Below are positions 1 through 7,713 of a DNA stretch of 12,028 nucleotides, in pieces (position 1 is the first letter of the stretch; the number at the start of each line of letters is the position of its first letter). The stretch is taken from positions 1-12,028 of the forward strand of contig JAFGTH010000129.1 of NCBI GenBank assembly GCA_016934225.1, written 5' to 3'. The notes beneath the pieces are model-generated. The model was not told where the DNA came from and did no database searches. It saw only the letters and a list, made by a program, of their open reading frames with translations. This DNA comes from Lentisphaerota bacterium (GTDB lineage: Bacteria; Verrucomicrobiota; Kiritimatiellia; UBA8416; JAFGTH01). Made by a program: the position numbers and the translations under genes.

Positions 1-302
1 TGAAAATGAATATGAGGCACAATTTGGCCGGCGATTTCGCCGTTGGCTTGTGTTACGTTGATACCGCTAGCGCCGAGACTTTTGATTTGGGCGCGCGCGA
101 TTTTCTGAACTACAAGAATGACTTGTTGCAGCACGTCGGCGGGAGTGTCCATAATAGGATTGCAATGCATTTTGGGAATGACAAGCGTGTGACCTTTTGT
201 TACCGGCGCTATGTCCAGGAAAGCCAGAACATTATCGTTCTCGTACACTTTGCAACACGGAACGTCACCTGCTACTATTTTGCAAAATATACAGTTGTTC
301 AT
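1..302 (-). CDS. HIT-family (histidine triad) nucleotide hydrolase/transferase, partial (3' end outside window)
   Basis: The minus-strand reading frame from the ATG at 300-302 gives 100 complete residues and runs off the left edge. It begins MNNCIFCKIVAGDVP, continues with LAFLDIAP (residues 26-33) and KGHTLVIPK (36-44), and has QANGEIAGQ near 85-93. The cut falls inside the signature His-x-His-x-His: H97-I-H99-F are complete, and the next codon begins CA, as the third His requires. HIT proteins of this HinT/Hit type hydrolyse nucleoside phosphoramidates or related adenylylated compounds in the cytoplasm, with the central His as nucleophile. The Cys4-x2-Cys7 pair matches HIT members that bind zinc. 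About 10-40 residues should be missing. The gene starts 6 bases after the outer membrane protein stop, so co-transcription is likely although their functions look unrelated. The SD is weak (TGACGG). The family call is firm; the substrate is unknown. Confidence 0.93.
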   Translation of the reverse strand, partial: MNNCIFCKIVAGDVPCCKVYENDNVLAFLDIAPVTKGHTLVIPKMHCNPIMDTPADVLQQVILVVQKIARAQIKSLGASGINVTQANGEIAGQIVPHIHF

Positions 303-308
303 ATGCCG

Positions 309-1523
309 TCAGAATGTTGATTCAAGCGCGAGAAGCACACGAGCCTCGGCGGGAAAGGAATTATCATCAAATTGTCCCATCTTGGAACTCATCATGGCAG
401 CTACATTTACATGAATAACTCCGAACCCGAGTCCGACGCCAAGAGAGTAGATGATTCCCGGGTCCGTTTCCGACAAGTTTTTTGAGACGCCGCCTTGAAG
501 GGAAATACCTTTTGTTGGAGCAAGCGCCACGCCGATACCGGCGAATCGCGAGTTGTATCCCTGGATTACTGTTTCGTTTTCAGTGAGATCGAGATCGAAA
601 CTCGCGCGCAATTTTCTTTTCAAAAGAGCGGCTTCTACTCCGGCGCGGAGCTGCATATTTTCGTCAATGGTATTGCCCTCCACAGTGTCGAAGGACGGCG
701 AGTTGATGTTTTTTACCACTAATCCGGCGGATAAAAGATCGGCGGGCGCGATGTATAGAACGCCCAGATCTACTCCGAAATTGTTATCTTCCATATCCAT
801 GCGCGACAGCTTGTTGTCAAGGTTGCCCGAATCTCCGACATCTTCAATATTAATAGAGCCGTCGAATGTTGTAGCGGACATGAACTTTACGGCTCCGCCG
901 ACATTCAACTGGTGTCCGGCAAATGATATCTTTTGCGCATAACCCAGTGGCACCTCGGTAAGAGCAATACCTTTGAAAACGATTTTTGTTTCGTTGTTGG
1001 CTATCGAATTTGGGTCCGATGGCAAGCTGATATTGATTCGTGTTCTGTCAATAATGGGAGCCACGCCTGCTTGCACATCGCTGAATGCGCCAACAGCCAT
1101 GGATCCGGCAGGACCGATTCCGAATTGCACCGCCAACTGACCGCCGACGTCGAACATTGCTCCATCAGAGTCTTCAATGGCAAGGATTTCCGTTTTGATG
1201 CTGTCTGCTTCGGCGGCGATTGCTGTCGGGTTCATTTGGACGGAGTTCCAGTCTTTGTCGGCCAAGGAGTCAAGTCGCTCGGCTATGCCGGTATCGCGCC
1301 ACAGTACTCCTATTGATCCCGTGATTCTAGGCACAGGACCTTTGATGGCGACTGCCGCCGGATTGTAATACAGAGCAAGCGTGCCCTGTGATGAAGCAAC
1401 GCCGGTGCCGCCCATAGCGGTTGCGTTGTGGCCGAATACACGGAATTCGGATGCGTATATATTTGTCTGATAAAGGACAAAGCAGGCGAACATGGATATA
1501 ACCGGCGCTATTTTATGTTTCAC
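309..1523 (-). CDS. Exported outer-membrane beta-barrel protein, TraF_2/PorV-like
   Basis: The product is 404 residues. I chose the GTG at 1521-1523 because a strong GGAGG lies 5 bases upstream (1529-1533); a longer frame starting at TTG 1533-1535 would use the SD itself as codons. The N-terminus (VKHKIAPVISMFACFVLYQ, ending NIYAS) is a signal peptide with cleavage near residues 24-25. The mature start, with AMGGTGVASSQG then ALYYNPAAVA (about residues 36-59), is typical of FadL/PorV-like barrels and of the TraF_2 family. Alternating beta-strand segments follow, including a Gly-rich GVGLGFGVIHVNVAAMM near the end. The last residues, LLALESTF, give the C-terminal Phe expected for BAM-dependent outer membrane insertion. 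TraF_2 proteins lie in conjugation loci in some bacteria, but no conjugation gene is near here, so a role in mating is not supported. Function is unknown; transport or an outer membrane scaffold role is possible. Confidence 0.8.
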   Translation of the reverse strand: MKHKIAPVISMFACFVLYQTNIYASEFRVFGHNATAMGGTGVASSQGTLALYYNPAAVAIKGPVPRITGSIGVLWRDTGIAERLDSLADKDWNSVQMNPTAIAAEADSIKTEILAIEDSDGAMFDVGGQLAVQFGIGPAGSMAVGAFSDVQAGVAPIIDRTRINISLPSDPNSIANNETKIVFKGIALTEVPLGYAQKISFAGHQLNVGGAVKFMSATTFDGSINIEDVGDSGNLDNKLSRMDMEDNNFGVDLGVLYIAPADLLSAGLVVKNINSPSFDTVEGNTIDENMQLRAGVEAALLKRKLRASFDLDLTENETVIQGYNSRFAGIGVALAPTKGISLQGGVSKNLSETDPGIIYSLGVGLGFGVIHVNVAAMMSSKMGQFDDNSFPAEARVLLALESTF

Positions 1524-1868
1524 GGCATCCTCCAAGAATTAATAGAAAATTATGATTCTGAACTTAATACAACGGCATATTTCAAGCAAGATTTTTCTAG
1601 ATGTCGGCGCTTGGAATTGCAGTTGCGGCACAGGAAACAAGCTATCAGCCCGAAGATTGCTCACTGCGCGTGCAATCTTCAGGTTAATCGGGGGAGGGGA
1701 ACCGAACCCCCAGTGTCAACCTTATAGGTTACAGTCTTTTTGCCGAGTGTCAAAATTATTAACCTGAATATTCAGCAAAAGAAAACGATAATATCCGTAT
1801 TTCCGTATTTTTGGGATAAGATACAAATTCTACTCAAGTACGTTTAGTTATAGACCGTACGGCAGGCG
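1524..1868. other. 345-base gene-free gap with a nested fold-back element (1652-1772)
   Basis: This gap lies between the lipoprotein stop and the outer membrane protein start. It contains two overlapping perfect or near-perfect inverted repeats: GAAGATTGC (1652-1660) with GCAATCTTC (1672-1680), and a 15-base arm (1674-1688) matching 1758-1772 at 14 of 15 positions, with the core TTCAGGTTAAT/ATTAACCTGAA fully paired. The two share 1674-1680, so they cannot both form. Inside the large repeat, on the minus strand, are a TTTT/AAAA hairpin, an AACCT/AGGTT hairpin (1718-1730) and GGGG-TTCGGTT-CCCC (1696-1711), which resembles a tRNA T-arm. No T-run follows either hairpin, so a simple terminator is unlikely. 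It may be a leader RNA of the downstream barrel gene, a small structured RNA, or a tiny mobile-element relic. No conserved ORF was seen. Confidence 0.5.
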
Positions 1869-3569
1869 TTATCTGCGTACGATAGATGAGACTGTTTTTC
1901 CGTCAACCGATTCGATATCCAAGTCGCTGTAGCTCCAAATTGTCATGTTGGCTGTCTTTAATCTTGCCGGAGCCGGACCTATTATGTCAATGACTTCGCT
2001 CAATAACATCCCGATTCGCAGCTCGGCCGGTTCTGAGGCATGTTTTGGGATACGTTTGGCCGCTGTACGCGGTTTTTGTTCCGGTGACGGCTTGGGTATC
2101 TCGATTCTGAGGGGCAAAGCCGTGAATTCTGTCGGCTCCGGTTTTGTGTCATTATAAAGCGGAATCAATTTTGAAATTGGTCCACTGGTGTCGGCTTTGT
2201 AGTAGTAATATAGCCGGAAGGGCTCCTGTTCCAAATGATCATTCCCTAATGCTTCCAACATGGCTCCGGCTTTCTTCAGATTTCCGTGTTCCCACTCGTC
2301 TATTAATTCAAGTGAACTGAGCCACGATTGGCGTATAGGACAGTTCTTTTCTTTGCGATAGCCTGCGATCATTCGTCGGATCTTTTTTGGGACACCGGCT
2401 TTTCTCCACCAGCGTTTGTTGCGATCGCCATCCAGCTCGCTTTTTATGTATTCCATTGCGAGAAGATACTGGAGCGGTACGAGTGTGTCGTACCGTTTTG
2501 TCTCGAGGCAGGCCAAGCCGAACGAATATATTTGGTCAAGAGAACCGCCCCACCGAGGAAGGGTGACAAAAATCAAATCAATGTAAGCGTTCACATTGTC
2601 GAGTTCAACGGTTATTGTGCGGTCAAACCATAGCCGTTCAGTTTCGCCTTCACCGGCGAAACCCATGCCTGCAACGTTTATCATTTGCAAAGGCGCCATT
2701 AACTTGTTTGGTTCTTCTTCCCATGCTTCCGTCAGGTAAACTCGGGCGATCTCCATGTGTTTATTGAATTCTCGCCACCCTTTTTCAGTCACCGTATTGG
2801 CATAGTCGCCTCCTCTATGGGCCCACGCTTTGTAGTAGTGGTACATGCCTGTCATGACGTGTTTTTCGTACCACGGAATATCCGGATTTCCATCAACTGC
2901 GGCCCGGATCTGATCGAGATATGGCTGGGACCAAAGAGAGCAATTATCGAAGACGTTACGTATGTTCTTCAGCCATGCTTCCTCGTGTCCGAGTATATAT
3001 TGCGTCTGAGCTATGGCCAGGATCGCTTGTTCGATTGCTTCACGAGCATACTCGTTGGCGTTTGGGTGTTTTGATTTGGCGAGGTCGCGTGGTGTCTGAT
3101 AGCAGATTACTCGCGGGTAGTTGCCTTCTTTGAGCGACTTTGCGGTTTGTTCCATCAGCGGGAATATGCTTCTGTATTCCTCGTTCCTCAAGGCGTATAC
3201 GCATCGGCCGTAACAGAAACAGACAACTGGATCGTTACAACCTAGTGTGTGAATTAGATAATGTCCTTTTTGCAGCATGTCTTCAGGTCTGATTTTGGAC
3301 GTCTTGTCCTTGGCTGCAAAATCAATGTAGTTCTGAATATAACAAAGGGCCTGTTCTTCCCATTGCGGGTCTTTTTTACCGAGGCGTTTATATGGTTCAA
3401 GAATAATGGTATTGTAAAATTCGACGCTTTGGTATGACCGGCTTAACTTTGTTGCCTGATTCTTTTGATGTTTGATAGGCGCCGCCATTTGACCTTCTCC
3501 GCTATATGGCCTGGAACAGCCAATAAGCATCGCCCCCATCGCAAGAAGCATTCCTGTATTTATTCTCAT
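1869..3569 (-). CDS. DUF4034-like lipoprotein with C-terminal BamE/SmpA-like module
   Basis: The product is 566 residues. The ATG at 3567-3569 is preceded by AAAGGA with a 5-base gap, a good SD. MRINTGMLLAMGAMLIGCSR is a lipoprotein signal peptide with lipobox LIGC, so Cys18 should be lipidated. Residues 50-210 are helical and Cys-rich. Residues 232-375 carry WYEKH, a run around KAWAHRGG, WFDR (314-317) and PRWGGS (338-343) followed by FGLACLETKRYDT; this pattern recalls the DUF4034 family seen in Verrucomicrobia and Planctomycetes relatives. After a Pro/Lys-rich linker (about 485-515), the last 50 residues (LRIGMLLSEVIDIIGPAP, then TIWSYSDLDI) follow the BamE/SmpA pattern G-M-x3-E-V-x4-G-x-P. 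It is probably anchored in the outer membrane or periplasmic face. Biochemical function is unknown. The DUF4034 assignment is from memory of the family and moderate; the lipoprotein call is firm. Confidence 0.8.
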   Translation of the reverse strand: MRINTGMLLAMGAMLIGCSRPYSGEGQMAAPIKHQKNQATKLSRSYQSVEFYNTIILEPYKRLGKKDPQWEEQALCYIQNYIDFAAKDKTSKIRPEDMLQKGHYLIHTLGCNDPVVCFCYGRCVYALRNEEYRSIFPLMEQTAKSLKEGNYPRVICYQTPRDLAKSKHPNANEYAREAIEQAILAIAQTQYILGHEEAWLKNIRNVFDNCSLWSQPYLDQIRAAVDGNPDIPWYEKHVMTGMYHYYKAWAHRGGDYANTVTEKGWREFNKHMEIARVYLTEAWEEEPNKLMAPLQMINVAGMGFAGEGETERLWFDRTITVELDNVNAYIDLIFVTLPRWGGSLDQIYSFGLACLETKRYDTLVPLQYLLAMEYIKSELDGDRNKRWWRKAGVPKKIRRMIAGYRKEKNCPIRQSWLSSLELIDEWEHGNLKKAGAMLEALGNDHLEQEPFRLYYYYKADTSGPISKLIPLYNDTKPEPTEFTALPLRIEIPKPSPEQKPRTAAKRIPKHASEPAELRIGMLLSEVIDIIGPAPARLKTANMTIWSYSDLDIESVDGKTVSSIVRR

Positions 3570-3781
3570 GCCAGTCCTTTTGAACTTGATTATTGTGGAT
3601 TATCATTGTTGGCGCGTCAATCAATACGCATTTTGGGAATGGCAAGGCTTCCATTCGTTTTATCTGTGAAATTTAGAAGATTTTGTTCGTTAAGAGTCGT
3701 ATTTGACCGGAATCGGCAGAATTATGGTGAACTCCTTGCAGATCTGGCACAACCAGTGTCTATGTCTGGGGGATATACTGG
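3570..3781. other. Upstream region of the lipoprotein gene, no gene seen
   Basis: This 212-base stretch separates the 43-aa ORF from the lipoprotein start. The frames crossing it have no recognisable protein features or SD. On the minus strand, TTGATTGACGCGCC followed by GATAAT and CACAATAAT (about 3582-3622) could contain a promoter for the lipoprotein gene, but no -35/-10 pair with proper spacing stands out. I see no terminator hairpin with a T-run. Confidence 0.35.
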
Positions 3782-3913
3782 TTAAGCGGCCAAGTATCGG
3801 GCAATCAGTCCAAGAACGAATATGGAAAGCACGAGCAGAAGCATTTTTTGTTCGTCGCCGGTTAATGCGCACCATGCCGAAATGATGGTTTTCAACAGGT
3901 TTGTGCGATTCAT
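3782..3913 (-). CDS. Small single-span membrane protein, 43 aa, hypothetical
   Basis: The ATG at 3911-3913 opens 43 codons ending in TAA at 3782-3784. The protein begins MNRTNLLKTIISAWCALTGD, then has EQK and a hydrophobic stretch (about residues 24-38, MLLLVLSIFVLGLIA), and ends RYLAA. That is one transmembrane helix with a short amphipathic N-terminal part and an Arg-Tyr boundary. It lies 25 bases after the leuS stop on the same strand, as expected for the last gene of that unit. An in-frame TAA lies 21 bases upstream of the ATG, so no longer version exists. The SD is poor (TAAGAG about 17 bases away), the main reason for doubt. The pattern T-x2-E-x3-L...LG-x3-R resembles the membrane segment at the start of ComEA-type DNA-uptake proteins, but no helix-hairpin-helix follows. 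Function is unknown. Confidence 0.5.
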   Translation of the reverse strand: MNRTNLLKTIISAWCALTGDEQKMLLLVLSIFVLGLIARYLAA

Positions 3914-3938
3914 GAAATTTCGTCTATACTCTTAGTGT

Positions 3939-6446
3939 TCAGGATACGGCTATATTAACCAGTTTATTTGGGATAACAATAACCTTACGGATCGTTTTCC
4001 CACGGGTATACTTCGAAATCTGTTCCGAAGACATTGCCAGCCTTTCCATTTCAGCAGAATCGATGTCAACTGGAACAGTGATTCGTCCGCGCACTTTGCC
4101 GTTGACTTGCAGCACGACCTCAATCTCGTCTTTGGCCAGAGCGGCCACATCAACTTCCGGCCATTTGGCGTTGAGAATGCTCGATTGATTACCCATCTCA
4201 TGCCAAATTTCTTCTGAAATATGCGGTGCGAAGGGCGAAAGCAGAACAATGAGAGCTTCCATTGCGGCGCGGTAGACGGCTTTCTTTAGGTCGCTGCTGT
4301 CGCCGGTTGTATGAGAATCGTCCATGGCATTGGAAAGCTCCATGATTCTAGCAATGGCAGAATTGAAATGGAATGCTCCATCCATATCCGCTGTGACATC
4401 ACGAATGGTTTCATGGAGTTTTCTGTAAAGGTTCCGTTCGTCCGACGCCATTTCATTAATGTTGCAGGTCGGATATTCTGTTTCCTGAAGCAATGTCAAA
4501 TTGTCGAAAACACGTCGCCACAAACGGCGCAGGAATCTTGAAGCGCCTTCGATGCCCTGATCGCTCCACTCGGCGTCTTTTTCCGGTGGACCGATGAAGA
4601 GCGTATAAAGGCGCAATGTGTCGGCCCCGTAATTGGTTACCAGATCGTCTGGGCTGACGACATTTCCTTTGGACTTGGACATTTTATACAATTGTCCGTC
4701 TTTGTCGCTGCGTTTACAGATCATGCCTTGAGTGAACAAAGCTTTGAACGGTTCACGGAAAGAGCAATAGCCTGCGTCATGTAATACTTTGACAATAAAT
4801 CGGGAGTAAAGGAGGTGAAGCACTGCGTGTTCAATGCCGCCTATGTATTGATCAACAGGCAGCCAGCGATTTACGTCGTCAGTGTTGAATGCTTTATCCG
4901 TTAATCGAGGGTTCACATAGCGCAGGAAATACCAGCAGGAACAGAGCCACTGTGCGATTGTGTCGGTCTCTCGGCGTCCGTCTTTTCCGCATTTCGGGCA
5001 TTTTGTGTGGATAAAACCCTCGTGAGAGGCAAGAGGGTTTCCGTGTTCGATATTAAAATCAACGTCATCGGGAAGCAGTACCGGAAGTTCGTCTTCGGGC
5101 ACCGGAACGGCGCCGCAATCGGGACAATGTACTATTGGTATGGGTGCGCCCCAGTATCGTTGCCGGCTGATCAACCAATCTCTGAGGCGGTAATTGATGG
5201 TAAAATCGCCAAATTTGTTGTCCTTGGCGTATTGGATTATATCGTGAATAGCCTTGCGGTTATTTCGTCCGTCAAACAGACCTGAGGCAACAATAGGGCC
5301 GTCTTCGACATATGCCTCGGTCATTTTTTCAGCGTTAAGCGACATTTCTTCGTTCTGGATGACGATTTTAATTGGAATATCATACCGTTTTGCGAATTTA
5401 AAATCGCGCTGATCGTGGGCTGGCACGGCCATGACGGCGCCGGTGCCGTATTCCATCAGTACATAATTAGTGATCCATAAAGGCACCGAGTCACCGTTGT
5501 ATGGATTTGTGACATGGAAACCGGTTGGCACGCCGTCTTTCATGGTTGCGTCATTCATTCGTTCGGCGGTAGAGGTCATGAGTTGTTTATTTACGAATTG
5601 CTCAATTGAGGCTCTGTTCAGACTTTTGGCCATGATCGTGGATACAAGCGGGTGTTCCGGTGCAATTGCCATGAAGGTCACACCGTATATAGTATCCGGG
5701 CGGGTTGTGAATACTGGGCAAGGGTCTTCGGTCTCGGTGATTTTAAAATTTATAATAGCGCCTTCAGAGCGGCCGATCCAGTTTGCTTGCATATTTCTGA
5801 CCTTTTCAGGCCATTCTGACAGGAGTTTCAAATCATCGAGCAACGCGCCGGCGTAGTCGGTAATGCGGAAAAACCATTGGTTTAAATTTTTTTTCGTAAC
5901 TGGTCGTCCGCAGCGCTCGCACGTTCCGTCGGCAAGCACTTCTTCATTGGCCAGTGTTGTGCATAAATCGCACCAATTTACCGGCGCTTTCTTTTGATAT
6001 GCCAGATTGCGTTCAAAGAGTTTCAGGAATATCCATTGAGTCCATCGGTAATACTCCGGATGACATGTCGCTATTTCCCTTTCCCAATCGTATCCAACGC
6101 CCCATGATTGAAGCTGTCGTTTCATTTTCGCTATGTTGTCTGCAGCTGATTGTTTTGGGTGGATTCCTCGGTCTTTGGCGGCGTTTTCAGCGGGCAAGCC
6201 GAAAGCATCCCATCCCATTGGCGACAATACATTGAAGCCGCGCATGTTCTTGTAGCGTGTAACAACGTCGCCGATGATATAATTGCGGCCGTGACCGACG
6301 TGCATTGTTCCTGACGGGTAGGGGAACATAGTGAGACAGTAGTACTTGTTGCGGTACTGTGACGTGTCAACGTTGAAAACATTGTTATCTGTCCAGTATT
6401 TTTGCCATTTGGACTCGATTTCAGAAAAAGGATATTTTTCTTTCAT
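3939..6446 (-). CDS. leuS: Leucyl-tRNA synthetase
   Basis: The product is 835 residues, within the usual length for bacterial class Ia LeuRS. It charges tRNA-Leu with leucine using ATP in the cytoplasm. FPYPSGTMHVGHGRNY (41-56) holds the HxGH ATP site and KMSKSKGNVVSP (588-599) is the KMSKS loop. The CP1 editing domain (about 225-415) is present with TTRPDT (247-252) and GTGAVMAVPAHDQRD (334-348), including the editing Asp345. Cys pairs C159/C162, C176/C179, C441/C444 and C483/C486 suggest zinc ribbons. The segment before WYFLRY reads IAQWLCSC instead of the more common DTFVDSS, a variant found in other LeuRS. The C-terminal tRNA-binding module ends with LQVNGKVRGRITVP and a VIPNKLVNIAVS tail. 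The start lies 28 bases after the ankyrin-MORN stop. No good SD precedes the ATG, so translation may depend on coupling to the upstream gene. Confidence 0.98.
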   Translation of the reverse strand: MKEKYPFSEIESKWQKYWTDNNVFNVDTSQYRNKYYCLTMFPYPSGTMHVGHGRNYIIGDVVTRYKNMRGFNVLSPMGWDAFGLPAENAAKDRGIHPKQSAADNIAKMKRQLQSWGVGYDWEREIATCHPEYYRWTQWIFLKLFERNLAYQKKAPVNWCDLCTTLANEEVLADGTCERCGRPVTKKNLNQWFFRITDYAGALLDDLKLLSEWPEKVRNMQANWIGRSEGAIINFKITETEDPCPVFTTRPDTIYGVTFMAIAPEHPLVSTIMAKSLNRASIEQFVNKQLMTSTAERMNDATMKDGVPTGFHVTNPYNGDSVPLWITNYVLMEYGTGAVMAVPAHDQRDFKFAKRYDIPIKIVIQNEEMSLNAEKMTEAYVEDGPIVASGLFDGRNNRKAIHDIIQYAKDNKFGDFTINYRLRDWLISRQRYWGAPIPIVHCPDCGAVPVPEDELPVLLPDDVDFNIEHGNPLASHEGFIHTKCPKCGKDGRRETDTIAQWLCSCWYFLRYVNPRLTDKAFNTDDVNRWLPVDQYIGGIEHAVLHLLYSRFIVKVLHDAGYCSFREPFKALFTQGMICKRSDKDGQLYKMSKSKGNVVSPDDLVTNYGADTLRLYTLFIGPPEKDAEWSDQGIEGASRFLRRLWRRVFDNLTLLQETEYPTCNINEMASDERNLYRKLHETIRDVTADMDGAFHFNSAIARIMELSNAMDDSHTTGDSSDLKKAVYRAAMEALIVLLSPFAPHISEEIWHEMGNQSSILNAKWPEVDVAALAKDEIEVVLQVNGKVRGRITVPVDIDSAEMERLAMSSEQISKYTRGKTIRKVIVIPNKLVNIAVS

Positions 6447-6474
6447 TGAAATGCCGTATGACTAATAAGGGATA

Positions 6475-7713
6475 TCACTTCTTATGGAAAGGTTCGACAC
6501 GCTCCATCGTCGGCACTCGATTGCCTGCGAGGTTATTATTCTCAAAATCGCCCTCGAACTTGCGGCCATCCGCAGTGATATAAATTCCGCGTCCCCACAT
6601 CTTGTTTTGACGCCACTGGCCTTCATAAACATCTCCATCCGAGAAGGTATACTTGCCTATTCCGTTGACGAGGTTGTTCTTTTCCCACATACCTTTAATA
6701 GTGTTGCCGTTGGCGAATGTATATGTTCCACGCCCCCACATCATATCGTCTCGCCATTCTCCCTGATACTTTTCTCCGTTCGGGAAAATATAGACGCCGT
6801 TTCCGTGTTTATTTCCGTTGACCCAATTGCCGTCATAGATTTCGCCGTTGTTGAATGATAACCGGCCTTTGCCGTGCATTTTTCCGTTCAGCAATTCGCC
6901 TTCGTATTTGGCGTTGTTATTGTAGATAACCGTCATTTTTCCGGATTGGCCTGCAATATTCGCGTGAGAAATGGTTTTAGAAGATTGCGACGCCACGCCA
7001 GGTCGGTTGCTGGCATAAGTTTGTTGTGTTCGCGTTTGATTGGCATGCTGTTGGTTGTCAGGTTCTCCGGCGGCAATAGTTTCCTCGAGCAACTCGCGTA
7101 CGTTCTTGCTCTTGACCAATCTCAGCGGTGTTGTGCCGTCCTTATCGGCTGCGAATATATCTGCGCCGTTTAATACGAGAAGGCGAATAATATCTCGGCT
7201 GTCTTTTTGTATGGCAATATGCAGCGGTGTTGTGCCGTCGTCGGATCTGGCGTTAATTGTGGCTCCGTTTTCGATCAGGATCTTCGCTACGGAAGCGGAT
7301 TTTCCGAGAACCGCCCAGTGAAGAGGCGTGTTGCCTTTCTCTGAGATGGCATTAACGTTGGCGCCTTTGGCAATTAAAAGCTTGGCGATTCCGGCAGCGG
7401 ATTTCATTGCCGCCCAATGCAGCGGAGTCGAACCCCTGTCTGTGCGCAAGTCAACATCAGAGCCTTTTTCGATAAGGATTTTGGCAATATCTTCTGCTTG
7501 ATATGCGGCGGCCCAATGCAGCGGCGTCGAACCGCCCTTTATCCTGATATTGGCGCGTGTGCGTGTGTTCTCTGAGAGGAGTTCACGTACGCGGGTTATG
7601 TCGCCGTTTTTTATCGCTGTGTGCATTTCCATGGCATCTGGTTGTGCGACGGCGGATACTGAAAGCATTGCCAGCAGTAGGATTTTAGAAAGGAAAATCA
7701 GTTTTTTTGTCAT
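6475..7713 (-). CDS. Secreted ankyrin-repeat and MORN-repeat protein
   Basis: The product is 412 residues. I place the start at the ATG 7711-7713, with AGAAGAG about 8-10 bases upstream; the frame extends to a TTG at 7732-7734, but that would put polar residues ahead of the signal peptide. MTKKLIFLSKILLLAMLSVS with AVA|QPDA near residue 23 is a signal peptide, so the protein is periplasmic or secreted. Ankyrin repeats span about 27-210; the core G-(S/N/T)-TPLHWA recurs at 61, 94, 127, 160 and 193 with an exact 33-residue period. A Gln/Ser/Asn-rich linker (215-265) leads to six MORN-type repeats of about 23 residues (270-395), with YEGELLNGKMHGKG, YDGNW, YQGEW, IKGMW, YEGQW and FEGDF. Both repeat types bind proteins, and MORN repeats also contact membranes. 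No catalytic motif is seen. It heads an apparent unit with leuS, though no functional link is evident. Confidence 0.9.
   Translation of the reverse strand: MTKKLIFLSKILLLAMLSVSAVAQPDAMEMHTAIKNGDITRVRELLSENTRTRANIRIKGGSTPLHWAAAYQAEDIAKILIEKGSDVDLRTDRGSTPLHWAAMKSAAGIAKLLIAKGANVNAISEKGNTPLHWAVLGKSASVAKILIENGATINARSDDGTTPLHIAIQKDSRDIIRLLVLNGADIFAADKDGTTPLRLVKSKNVRELLEETIAAGEPDNQQHANQTRTQQTYASNRPGVASQSSKTISHANIAGQSGKMTVIYNNNAKYEGELLNGKMHGKGRLSFNNGEIYDGNWVNGNKHGNGVYIFPNGEKYQGEWRDDMMWGRGTYTFANGNTIKGMWEKNNLVNGIGKYTFSDGDVYEGQWRQNKMWGRGIYITADGRKFEGDFENNNLAGNRVPTMERVEPFHKK

Noticed and set aside
6..320. Plus-strand frame of 104 codons at the left edge
   Set aside because: It is antisense to the HIT-family gene, whose motifs HTLVIPK and HIHF are on the minus strand.
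1689..1757. A genuine tRNA gene suggested by the GGGG-TTCGGTT-CCCC arm
   Set aside because: No matching 5' acceptor strand, no CCA although both neighbouring tRNA genes encode it, a mismatched anticodon stem and an unlikely anticodon. Kept only as a tRNA-like structured element.
1674..1772. Integron attC site, suggested by AAC/GTT-containing inverted arms
   Set aside because: The GTT and AAC ends face the wrong way for the RYYYAAC...GTTRRRY pattern, and there is no integrase or cassette array.
3690..3875. 61-codon minus-strand frame ending HWLCQICKEF-like, with a Cys pair
   Set aside because: It overlaps the more convincing 43-aa membrane frame in another phase, has a basic, low-information N-terminal part and no SD.
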